Part shown: in pieces, positions 17,010-24,964 of the stretch
How positions within the stretch are numbered: the stretch's first letter is position 1
How the letters are laid out: each line of letters opens with the position of its first letter
Source: Betaproteobacteria bacterium
GTDB taxonomy: Bacteria; Bdellovibrionota_B; Oligoflexia; Silvanigrellales; Silvanigrellaceae
NCBI GenBank assembly: GCA_016868315.1
Contig: VGHE01000012.1
Span: 17,848-81,847, forward strand
DNA length: 64,000 bases
Direction of reading: 5' to 3'
Notes under the pieces: model-generated
Databases searched by the model: none
Seen by the model: only the letters and a program-made list of their open reading frames with translations
Told to the model about the DNA's origin: nothing
Position numbers and translations under genes: made by a program

Positions 17010-19748
17010 ATGGCTGTTGATACACCATCTGCCCTGTCGAAATCTATCATGAACACCCGCGTCGATCACAAAGTCCTGGTCGTCGTTCTCGACGGTGTGG
17101 GTTGGAAAGACACTCAGGATCACGTGACCCTGCAGCTGGCACATCAGGCTGGTTTGCTTCCTTCGGCAGCATTTGTTGGGGGCAATGCCGTTGCTGCTGC
17201 TTACACGCCCCATCTTTCGAGTCTGATGCAGAGATCCCTGAGCCGCACACTTCTTGCCCACGGTCCGAGCGTGGGTTTGCCCTCGGAAGATGACATGGGG
17301 AACAGCGAGGTCGGACACAACGCACTCGGTGCTGGCCGGGTTTTCGCGCAAGGTGCAAAACTTGTGGGCGAAGCGATTGCAAGCGGTCGTCTTTTTGAAG
17401 GCGAGGGCTGGAAAAAGGTCGCACACCGCTCTGAGCTGCACTCGGGAAAAAACTCACTACACCTGTGCGGACTCTTTTCCGATGGCAATGTTCACAGTCA
17501 TATCGATCATCTGTTCGCGCTTCTGACTGCCGCTAAAAAAGAAGGTGTGCGCAAAGTGCGTTTGCATCTTCTGCTTGACGGACGTGATGTTGGTCCCGAC
17601 ACGGCAGAGCTCTACGCTCAAAAGCTCAGCGCTTTCCTTCGAACCGTGGTGGATAAAGATTTCGACTGCTGTGTTGCGAGTGGCGGTGGGCGCATGTTTG
17701 TGACCATGGATCGCTACGAGAGTGACTGGTCAATTGTCGAGCGCGGATACAACGCTCACGTCTTGGGAGAGGGACGTGCTTTCAAGTCACTCGAGGAGGC
17801 TTTGCAAACCTTCCGTTCAGAGGGTCTGAAGACCGACCAGAATTTGCCTCCGTTTGTTGTTGCGAAAGATGGTCAACCGGTTGGAACTGTGGGCGACGGC
17901 GATAGTTTCGTGTTTTTCAATTTCCGGGGTGACCGTGCCATTCAGATCTCTCGCGCACTCACCGAACAAAACTTTAAGCCATTTGTGCGCAAGAGGTTTC
18001 CGCAGGTGGTTTATGCCGGAATGATGCAATACGACGGCGATTTGAAACTACCAGAAATTTATCTTGTTGAGCCGCCACTCATCGACAGAACCATGGGTGA
18101 GTTGTTGAGTGTAACGGGTGTCAAGCAATTTGCGTGCAGCGAGACTCAAAAATACGGGCATGTGACCTATTTCTGGAATGGCAATCGCAGTGGGAAGTTC
18201 AATGAGAGTCTTGAGAATTACGTTGAGATTCCATCTGATCTGCAGCCCTTTGCTGAGCGTCCTTGGATGAAATCTGCAGAAATCGCCGATCGAACCATTC
18301 TTGAAATGCAAAAAAGTAGCTTCAGGGTTGGGCGTATAAATTTTGCGAATGGCGATATGGTTGGGCACACAGGAGATTTTGCAGCCACACTTGTCTCGGT
18401 GGCCGCAGTTGATTTGGCGTTGGGTCGAATTCTTCAGTGCGCGATTGAAACCAACACGGTTGTAATTGTCACGGCAGACCACGGCAACGCCGACGAAATG
18501 TTTGAGCTCGACAAGAAGTCAGGAAAAATACAATACGATACACGCGGTGTACCTCGCGCAAAAACGAGTCATACACTCTCTCCTGTACCGTTCTGTATTT
18601 TCAATGCTGAAGTTCTTCAGCGCGAAATTCACTTACGCAATGATCTTCCAAAGGCTGGCTTGGCCAACGTGGCCGCAACAGTGCTTGAGCTTGCCGGATT
18701 CCAGCCACCTTCAGCGTATGAACCGAGCTTGATTGTTCTCGGGCAGGAGAAAGGTTCGGGCGATTCCAAGTCCAGATTGACAGACACTGCTGCTGTAACC
18801 ATGTCTCTTCATTCTGGCTATCATCCGAAGCTTGTTAAGAGGGCAGAGCTCGCATCGCACCGGGAGTTTTTTAGTCTTGGCTTGAAGTCGGTGATGTTTG
18901 CAAAGACCGTAGCTGCTTTGCGCGCGCAAGACGGTTGCCCATGGGACAAAGAGCAAAACATCGAATCCCTGCGACCCTACCTCGTGGAAGAGGCTTATGA
19001 AGCGATTGAGGCTGCTGCACAATACGCAAAGGCAGGCGATTTGGAGACTGCGAAAGCTTATTGCGGTGAGCTGGGAGATGTTCTCTTGCAGGTTTTCCTC
19101 AACGCACAGATTGCCTCTGAGCAAAAGCATTTTACTGTGGCCTCAGTTTTTGATGACATCTGTGAAAAGATGATTCGCCGTCATCCGCACGTTTTCGCAA
19201 CATCGGAAAATGTAAAAACCTCTGCCGATGTGATGCGGCAATGGGATGCGATCAAGGCGCAAGAGAGCAACGCACAAGCGCTGAATCAGCCTAAATCCCT
19301 GTTGCATAAGACCCGCAAGAAGTCGGCGCAACCGACATTGGCTTGGACATCGGCCGTTTCAAAGGCCTCGTGGAAACTTGGATTCGCATGGAAGACTCTC
19401 GAGCAAACGTTCGCAGATCTCTCTTCAGAAATTGAAGAGCTAAGGCGCGAGGTTTTTGTCGATGCACCCGAGCGCAGTCGGGTTGCCGATGAAGTCGGAG
19501 ATGTTGTTCTTGCGTTGGCAAATGTTGTTGTCTTTCTCAATGAGATGAAATTTTCTGGCGCTGAACCTTCGCTGGACTTGGATCTGTCGGCCCGCGCGAG
19601 CGTGGAGAAATTTCTTTCGCGATTTGAAGGAATGGAAAACATCCTGCGTGAACGTGGAGTCGATGTGACAGAAGACTATGCCAAAGGTCTCTCACTTGAG
19701 GTTTGGGATGAGTTGTGGCGGGAAGCCAAGCGAAGAAAATACAGTTGA
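17010..19748 (+). CDS. fused phosphoglycerate mutase (2,3-BPG-independent) and MazG pyrophosphohydrolase
   Basis: 912 residues in one frame. Residues about 20-580 are iPGM: VVLDGVGW (Asp28), DDMGNSEVGHNALGAGR (catalytic Ser99), DGRDVGPDTA, NFRGDRAIQ, CSETQKYGHVTYFWNGNRSG and ADHGNADEM. The variant motifs match the plant-type iPGM rather than the short bacterial GLVGNSEVGH form. Residues about 615-905 are MazG: DGCPWDKEQ, YLVEEAYEAIEA, GELGDVLLQV, MIRRHPHVF and a second half ending DEVGDVVLALANVV. iPGM interconverts 3- and 2-phosphoglycerate; MazG removes non-canonical NTPs (in some bacteria also ppGpp). An in-frame ATG at 18801 lacks an SD, so a separate MazG is unlikely. Confidence 0.92.
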   Translation: MAVDTPSALSKSIMNTRVDHKVLVVVLDGVGWKDTQDHVTLQLAHQAGLLPSAAFVGGNAVAAAYTPHLSSLMQRSLSRTLLAHGPSVGLPSEDDMGNSEVGHNALGAGRVFAQGAKLVGEAIASGRLFEGEGWKKVAHRSELHSGKNSLHLCGLFSDGNVHSHIDHLFALLTAAKKEGVRKVRLHLLLDGRDVGPDTAELYAQKLSAFLRTVVDKDFDCCVASGGGRMFVTMDRYESDWSIVERGYNAHVLGEGRAFKSLEEALQTFRSEGLKTDQNLPPFVVAKDGQPVGTVGDGDSFVFFNFRGDRAIQISRALTEQNFKPFVRKRFPQVVYAGMMQYDGDLKLPEIYLVEPPLIDRTMGELLSVTGVKQFACSETQKYGHVTYFWNGNRSGKFNESLENYVEIPSDLQPFAERPWMKSAEIADRTILEMQKSSFRVGRINFANGDMVGHTGDFAATLVSVAAVDLALGRILQCAIETNTVVIVTADHGNADEMFELDKKSGKIQYDTRGVPRAKTSHTLSPVPFCIFNAEVLQREIHLRNDLPKAGLANVAATVLELAGFQPPSAYEPSLIVLGQEKGSGDSKSRLTDTAAVTMSLHSGYHPKLVKRAELASHREFFSLGLKSVMFAKTVAALRAQDGCPWDKEQNIESLRPYLVEEAYEAIEAAAQYAKAGDLETAKAYCGELGDVLLQVFLNAQIASEQKHFTVASVFDDICEKMIRRHPHVFATSENVKTSADVMRQWDAIKAQESNAQALNQPKSLLHKTRKKSAQPTLAWTSAVSKASWKLGFAWKTLEQTFADLSSEIEELRREVFVDAPERSRVADEVGDVVLALANVVVFLNEMKFSGAEPSLDLDLSARASVEKFLSRFEGMENILRERGVDVTEDYAKGLSLEVWDELWREAKRRKYS

Positions 19749-19848
19749 GAGGTTCAAAGAACAGCTTGCAAGAGGGGCTGCTTCGGGGCATCCTATTTCG
19801 ATGCCGTAGGCACATTTTGTTCAAGCTCTGCACACTCAAGAGGCATAT

Positions 19849-20877
19849 ATGGTTTTGAAGAAGCTCTTTGGCAAACGTGACGCAGAAACAGCCCCAGGCG
19901 CTGTTCCGGCGGTCGAAAAAAATACACCCAAGGCGGGAGCCACAGCAGCACCCGAAGTTTCTCCCGAAGAGAGTGCCACAGGCGACGCGTCGGAGCCCAA
20001 AGCTGCTCTTTTTCTCGAGCAGGCTATGGTTGAGAACGCCCGTCAGGATACTCAAGACAGCCGTCGGAAGGTCTATCAGGAGCTTCTGTTCTCTGAACTT
20101 CTGCTTGCCTTGTCTGAACCCGAGGCTGGCGCAGCAGCAGAGCAGTCTGCTGAAAATGGTCAGAATATGAGCGTCGCAATTCTCCAGAATTCTGCGGGCA
20201 CACCCTTTGCAGCTGCGTTCACAAGCGGTGCTGCCGCGCGTCGCTGGCGCCCCGACGGTGGACAGTACGTGTCCGTGCGTGGCCAAGACATTTTCAAACT
20301 TCTCGAACCCAGCCCGGCTGAAGTCATTGTGGTGAACCCGGGCAGTGCGCCGTTTATTTTGCTCTCCAAAGTGGAGTATCGCCAATTGGCCATGGGTATT
20401 GTGCCGCAAACTCAGCAAAGTCCGGTTCAGGTTGCGAGCGGTGCCGGTGAGGCGCAGGGCGCGGGCGACGGTCAGATGCAAGTGGCCTTCCCGCCAGACG
20501 TGTTCAACGATGAGCAAAAGGCTCGCGCGAAGAGTATGCTTAGTTCTAATGCAAAAGTTGAGGCTGCGGTGCTCGGAGCCATTCTTCCACCCAATGCGGG
20601 CGAGTCCGGCTGGATCCGAACCATCTTCCTCCGCGTTTCTGGCCTCGAAGAGAGCCCAGAAGCCATGCAGTCCTTTTGTGGTGCTGTAAAAGATAGCATT
20701 GTGGCGGGTCAGGATGAGCTTTTTGGTGCCGTTCCGTTCGAAGTGGGCGTTATGCCTGACCCCAATTTCTGGCAGGCAATGCATCAAAACGGAATCATTC
20801 TCTTTGACAAGAATCCCCCTCCTATGTCACAGCCTGAAGCGAAAGAGGGCGTTGTGGACGCCCATCTTGAGGCGTGA
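19849..20877 (+). CDS. SseB-family protein
   Basis: 342 residues. An Ala/Pro/Glu-rich N-terminus (about 1-50) precedes a domain with VYQELLFSELLLAL, AAFTSGAAARRWRP and VIVVNPGSAPFIL, typical of SseB N-terminal domains, followed by an SseB C-terminal-like region (about 205-325). SseB proteins are cytoplasmic, and in E. coli are linked to serine sensitivity; the biochemical role is not established. It is 100 bases after the iPGM-MazG gene and starts a run of three plus-strand genes. Confidence 0.7.
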   Translation: MVLKKLFGKRDAETAPGAVPAVEKNTPKAGATAAPEVSPEESATGDASEPKAALFLEQAMVENARQDTQDSRRKVYQELLFSELLLALSEPEAGAAAEQSAENGQNMSVAILQNSAGTPFAAAFTSGAAARRWRPDGGQYVSVRGQDIFKLLEPSPAEVIVVNPGSAPFILLSKVEYRQLAMGIVPQTQQSPVQVASGAGEAQGAGDGQMQVAFPPDVFNDEQKARAKSMLSSNAKVEAAVLGAILPPNAGESGWIRTIFLRVSGLEESPEAMQSFCGAVKDSIVAGQDELFGAVPFEVGVMPDPNFWQAMHQNGIILFDKNPPPMSQPEAKEGVVDAHLEA

Positions 20878-20946
20878 CCTCCGGCTGAAATCGCTTTGTG
20901 ATATAGCTGGCTCTCTTTGCGCCCCTCTTCGTTTGGAGTCCTTCTG

Positions 20947-21498
20947 ATGGCAGATGTTCGTAAAGGAAAAGCTAGTCCGGTTCAGAAGCCACGTGCGCGT
21001 GTTGCTGCTGCCGTCGCTAAGCCTGTTTCCTCAATTGCCGAACTCAAACGCCTGCTTGTCGAAACCCAAGACCAGCTGAGTCTGATTCATGGAGTTCTCG
21101 AGGAATTGTGCGAGCGCCAGGAAGCTCTCTCTGCCTGGCAGATGGAATTTTCCAAGCGCCTTGTTACCCTCCAGGAAGCGCAGTGGCGCTCTCTCGAAGA
21201 TCTTGCTGGAGTCGACATGGGGAATCCCGTCGAGAAGGCCTTCGGAGTTCAGTTCGAAAACTCCGATCCAGCGCAGCTCGAAGATCAACTCGATGATGCT
21301 CAGAAGCTCATGGAGCAGGTTAATTCAGATGCCATGTCGAAGCGGGCTGTGCGTTTGCGTAAACGTAAAGGCGCATCGCGTATGGAATCTGTCTCGGAAG
21401 ACGACATTCTTTCGGGTCAATCGGCTGTCGAATCTCTACGCGAGGACACCTCTCCTGAGAGTGTTTTCGTTATTCCTGAAAAGGTCGATGTGCACTGA
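20947..21498 (+). CDS. coiled-coil protein, unknown
   Basis: About 183 residues from ATG 20947 (GGAG 9 bases upstream). A Lys/Ala-rich start leads to a long helix with heptad-like spacing (SSIAELKRLLVETQDQLSL to LVTLQEAQWRSLEDL, about residues 32-92), then an acidic region and a basic RLRKRKG patch. No signal peptide. It lies between the SseB-like gene and the KpsF-type isomerase; no function can be assigned. Confidence 0.6.
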   Translation: MADVRKGKASPVQKPRARVAAAVAKPVSSIAELKRLLVETQDQLSLIHGVLEELCERQEALSAWQMEFSKRLVTLQEAQWRSLEDLAGVDMGNPVEKAFGVQFENSDPAQLEDQLDDAQKLMEQVNSDAMSKRAVRLRKRKGASRMESVSEDDILSGQSAVESLREDTSPESVFVIPEKVDVH

Positions 21499-21554
21499 GT
21501 CTGAAATGCAACTTTCGTTTCCCACCTTAAAATTAACACCAAGGGAGGAATGTG

Positions 21555-22604
21555 ATGGAGCGTGATATTCTCTCCAGCGCCTCCGAACGCGCGCTGCATA
21601 TGAGCCGCGCAATAGAACAGCTGCACTCTCAGCTACAAACGTCCCCCAAATTTCAAGAGGCTTTTGTCCACGTTCTCGAACTCCTCTGTCGGTGCCGCAT
21701 ACCTGAGACGGGTGCGCCGCGTATCGACTCCTTTGCACCGCATAAAACTCTGCACTTTGTGGCGGTTGGCAAGTCGGGTGGGGTGGCTCAGGTTCTTGTT
21801 TCGATGTTGGCGAGCGTGGGAATCAACGCGCGCTTTCTGCACCCGACAGAAGCTCTGCATGGAGATTTGGGTTCAGTTGTTGGTGGCGACCCGGTGTTGC
21901 TTGTGTCCAACAACGGTCGCAGCGCTGAGTTGCTCGCCGTATTACCTCTCCTACGCGAGCGCGGATGTGATTTGGTGGCGGTCACGAGCCGTCCCGACTC
22001 CCCGTTGGCACAAGGCTGCAGCACTACACTCCAGTTGCCTGTCCAGAGCGAAGCTTGCCCTTTAAATCAGGCTCCTCTGACAAGCACTGTGACCACGCTT
22101 GCACTGGGTCAGTTGCTGGTTGCTGCATCCATGGAGCGGCGTCTTTTTGATTTGGCTTCGTACGCTCGCAATCACCCCGGCGGAGCAATAGGCAAACGAA
22201 TTTTTGTTCGGGTCGAAGACCTTATGGTTTGTGGTCAGTTTCTTCCGCGCGTGCGTGTAGATGCTACTTTCAAAGACGTTATCTCGCGCATGACCGAATG
22301 CGCGATGGGTGCACTGCTGGTGGTCGATGATGCCGACTCCATGCATGGCTTCGTTGCGGAACGAGACCTGCGTGCTGCAATGGAATTGCATGGGCCAAAG
22401 GTTTTTGAGTGCACCGTCCATGATTTTATGAATCCCAACCCAATCACACTTGCTCCAGGGACGCTTGCGGTTGAGGCTCTCCAGCTGATGGAAAATCGCC
22501 CACGTCCTTTGAACGCAGTTCCGATTGTTGATGCAAGTGGGAAGGCCGTGGGTCTGCTGCGACTCCACGACCTCGTTTCTGCAGGAATCACTGCATCGAG
22601 TTGA
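21555..22604 (+). CDS. KpsF/GutQ-type sugar-phosphate isomerase (arabinose 5-phosphate isomerase)
   Basis: 349 residues from ATG 21555 with AAGGGAGG 6 bases upstream. An SIS domain (about 35-190) has VAVGKSGG, HPTEALHGDLG, SNNGRSAE and HPGGAIGKR, matching KdsD/KpsF, which make D-arabinose 5-phosphate from ribulose 5-phosphate for Kdo and lipopolysaccharide. Two CBS domains follow (about 215-345), as in the family. Its stop is one base from the stop of the convergent protease gene. Confidence 0.88.
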   Translation: MERDILSSASERALHMSRAIEQLHSQLQTSPKFQEAFVHVLELLCRCRIPETGAPRIDSFAPHKTLHFVAVGKSGGVAQVLVSMLASVGINARFLHPTEALHGDLGSVVGGDPVLLVSNNGRSAELLAVLPLLRERGCDLVAVTSRPDSPLAQGCSTTLQLPVQSEACPLNQAPLTSTVTTLALGQLLVAASMERRLFDLASYARNHPGGAIGKRIFVRVEDLMVCGQFLPRVRVDATFKDVISRMTECAMGALLVVDDADSMHGFVAERDLRAAMELHGPKVFECTVHDFMNPNPITLAPGTLAVEALQLMENRPRPLNAVPIVDASGKAVGLLRLHDLVSAGITASS

Positions 22605-22617
22605 GTTACATCAACTC
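22598..22617. terminator. inverted repeat at convergent stop codons
   Basis: GAGTTGA (22598-22604) and TCAACTC (22611-22617) form a perfect 7-pair stem with a 6-base loop that spans both stop codons. It lacks a T-run, so it would be a weak bidirectional terminator at most. Confidence 0.35.
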
Positions 22618-23523
22618 ATCTCCGTTCTCTCGGAGTTTGCTGCGGATCCAGTCTTTGTAATGGCGTGCATCGGTGTATGAATTGTCGAGACCGATGCAGG
22701 TCTGGAAAATCTCAATTCCTGCAGAAGTGACTCCCACCACAACCCATTTGCCTTCGGCGGTGCGGGTGTACATTGGGCCTCCCGAATCTCCGGCGCAGGC
22801 TCCTTTCATCCAGCCACCGACGTTGAGAGTTTTCGCCTTGGTGTCGATATCTTGCAGTGGCACGCTCACTTCTCTCAATAGGCCGGTATTGTTATTGCGG
22901 CGGCTCAGGGTCACGCCATAGCCAACAAGTGTGACTTGTTGCTTTTCAGTCAGTTCGAAGTCTTCTGAGGCCACTTCCACCGGCGAGTACGGCTCTGGAA
23001 TTTCTTCATCGAGTAGAACAATACCAATATCGTTCGGAGCCGCGGCCGGATTGCCACTGAGTGTCAGCTCAGGGTTCCAATCGGGATGAGGAATGACTTT
23101 TTTGGCGCGGATCCAGTTGTTGCTTTTGGCAGCTTTGAGTCCGAACGATGCGATGAAATCCTGCACCCGTGGAAACACCAATGTATCGCCTTTGAGTTGC
23201 GTCTGAGGATCAAAATCCTGCAGGCAGTGCGCTGCTGTCATGAGTGCTTTGCGTGAAATAACGGTCGCAGTGCAGAAGGATTTGCCCAAATCAAGAAGGC
23301 TCGAGGCTCTTGAACGGAGGTTGCCGAGGTGATCGGAAGTCAGAGCAACTGTCGAGTATCGACGTGCATCATCGACATCGCTTTGCACAGCGCGACCACC
23401 CACAATGTTGAGCCTCGAGTCACGGTGCTCATGTCTTTTCTCTTCGCCACATCCAACACCAATTGAGGAGATCAGGACTGCCAGAGCGGGAAGAATCACA
23501 TTCGAATTGTGGCTGTGCCGCAT
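22606..23523 (-). CDS. trypsin-like (S1) serine protease, lipoprotein
   Basis: 305 residues. Lipoprotein signal with Cys25 after IGVG, then the zymogen-like INIVGG start (around 40-43), MTAAHC (His99), NDIGIVLLD (Asp165) and GDSGGP (Ser247): the full catalytic triad of chymotrypsin-fold proteases. The N-terminal IVGG suggests activation by cleavage, as in eukaryotic trypsins. It would act in the periplasm or at the outer membrane. SD CAGGAGGA is clear. It is the last gene of a minus-strand group with the exported unknown gene 33 bases upstream. Confidence 0.88.
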   Translation of the reverse strand: MRHSHNSNVILPALAVLISSIGVGCGEEKRHEHRDSRLNIVGGRAVQSDVDDARRYSTVALTSDHLGNLRSRASSLLDLGKSFCTATVISRKALMTAAHCLQDFDPQTQLKGDTLVFPRVQDFIASFGLKAAKSNNWIRAKKVIPHPDWNPELTLSGNPAAAPNDIGIVLLDEEIPEPYSPVEVASEDFELTEKQQVTLVGYGVTLSRRNNNTGLLREVSVPLQDIDTKAKTLNVGGWMKGACAGDSGGPMYTRTAEGKWVVVGVTSAGIEIFQTCIGLDNSYTDARHYKDWIRSKLRENGDELM

Positions 23524-23556
23524 TTTCTGTCCTCCTGTTAGGGGTCCAATTGCATT

Positions 23557-24348
23557 TCAAAGCGACTCGTAGAATTTGTTCAGAGACTCTCCATTGAGAA
23601 CGCGGACGTGAATCAGTGAGTCCAGTTGAAGTGATTTTTCGAGATAAACAGAGGATTGAAAGGCTCTCTTGCGTTGCGAGTTTGGAGAGCATTGTTCCGG
23701 AGGAAGAAGTTCGGCAATCGGTTGCACCACCAGCGTGTTGTCGGCTCCAAGATGTGTCCGCAGCTGTTTCATCACAAAACATCCGCGCGCAGGAATGACA
23801 GGCCAGTTACCGCTCAAAACCAGTTTTTGTCGGATTCCCAAGGTTCCTGGAAGAAGCACAACTTCCTCCACAGGGGCATAGAGGAATTCATCAGGTGCTG
23901 CACTCACCGCCCGTTTGACCACCAAGGGGAGAGGAGCCAGTGACGGCATCCCTTCAACTTCAATTTTCCAAGTCCCTTCGCGCAGTGTTCCAAAGGTGAC
24001 GCGCTGAATAAAGGGCACAATGACCTGTGCGCAGGGTTCACCCTTGTAAACGTAGGATAACGGTCTCAAGCGAATAAGCCTTTTTTCCGCATCAATACTC
24101 TTTTCGACCATGCCAGTCTTCATGCAGGCATTTGAAAAGCGCCCTTGGATAATGACCTCTGCATTGTCATTGTCGTCGAAGCCTTGCGGAACAAAAACAT
24201 GTTCCACAGGAGCAGGCTCGAGTGTAACGGTTGGTGCCATGTGAGCCTCGGTTTGAGCAAATGCAGGAATGAAGAAAACGAGCATTGCAGAGTATGCGGC
24301 ATCCACAAGAATCCTTGAGATGCAGCTTCGCTTGATGTTGTCTGACAT
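23557..24348 (-). CDS. exported protein, unknown
   Basis: About 263 residues from ATG at 24348, chosen for its SD (AGAGG, 7 bases) and the signal-peptide-like stretch ending FFIPAFAQ; an earlier in-frame start has neither. The mature protein is beta-rich with four cysteines (two pairs around ACMKTG/EPCAQV and GCFV/EQCSP). No family recognised. It sits between hsp20 and the protease in the same direction, which hints at an envelope-stress role. Confidence 0.6.
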   Translation of the reverse strand: MSDNIKRSCISRILVDAAYSAMLVFFIPAFAQTEAHMAPTVTLEPAPVEHVFVPQGFDDNDNAEVIIQGRFSNACMKTGMVEKSIDAEKRLIRLRPLSYVYKGEPCAQVIVPFIQRVTFGTLREGTWKIEVEGMPSLAPLPLVVKRAVSAAPDEFLYAPVEEVVLLPGTLGIRQKLVLSGNWPVIPARGCFVMKQLRTHLGADNTLVVQPIAELLPPEQCSPNSQRKRAFQSSVYLEKSLQLDSLIHVRVLNGESLNKFYESL

Positions 24349-24424
24349 GTCATACCTCTCGACGGGTGTTGTGGCTTGGGCGTGAAAGTTAAAATCAGGA
24401 AAATTTGAATTTTCAGCAGAACAT

Positions 24425-24883
24425 TCAGGCAGCTTTGCGTGGTATGCGGATCGACAATATGCCTTCTGCGAGGGTTGTTGATTTCTCAGTGACGAGAGCA
24501 TCATCTGCAAGGCGAATATCGCGTTCGTAGGTTTCAGCTTTATGCTCACAGATAGACATTTTCAGATCTGTGGTTTCCTCACATTTGCGTTTCGCTCTCA
24601 GGTGAAGAATCTTTCCATCCATCAGAAGCTCAATTGTGTTGGCATCCACTCCAGGCAAATCAACGCGAATGTCATAAATATTTGAGTTTTCTAAAACATC
24701 AATGCGCGGGTGAACATGCTTTGGGGCAGTGCGACGCAGCAGCGAGCGTGCATCATTGTAGAGGTGATTCCAGAGAACTCTGGCCTGATCCATAAATTGC
24801 TCAGTGCGAGGACTCGAGAAAATAATCCGACCAAGCGCAGTTTTCTCTCCAGTCTCACGGTTTAAGTTAAACACGTGATTCAT
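24425..24883 (-). CDS. Hsp20/alpha-crystallin small heat-shock protein
   Basis: 152 residues. The alpha-crystallin domain runs from about 55 to 148 (IYDIRVDLPGVDANTIELLM, LHLRAKRKC) and ends in LAEGILSIRIPRK, the classic GxLxIxxPK signature. These are ATP-independent holdases. It is preceded by AGGAGG and a structured leader (see separate entry). Confidence 0.9.
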   Translation of the reverse strand: MNHVFNLNRETGEKTALGRIIFSSPRTEQFMDQARVLWNHLYNDARSLLRRTAPKHVHPRIDVLENSNIYDIRVDLPGVDANTIELLMDGKILHLRAKRKCEETTDLKMSICEHKAETYERDIRLADDALVTEKSTTLAEGILSIRIPRKAA

Positions 24884-24888
24884 GATGA

Positions 24889-24938
24889 TTCCTCCTGTGG
24901 CGGCTTGAGGACATAAATCATGGGAAATTTAGCCGCAC
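24889..24938 (-). promoter_or_regulatory. candidate RNA thermometer or SD-masking structure before hsp20
   Basis: On the minus strand, the segment 24931-24938 pairs with 24897-24906 (GCGGCT with AGCCGC, extended by GT/AC with one bulge), and a GTCCTC at 24907-24912 can instead pair with the SD AGGAGGA (24890-24896). Two alternative stems next to the SD of a small heat-shock gene resemble the layout, though not the sequence, of ROSE-type thermometers. Confidence 0.4.
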
Positions 24939-24964
24939 GGGAGCAAGTGATCGCTCTTTTAATC

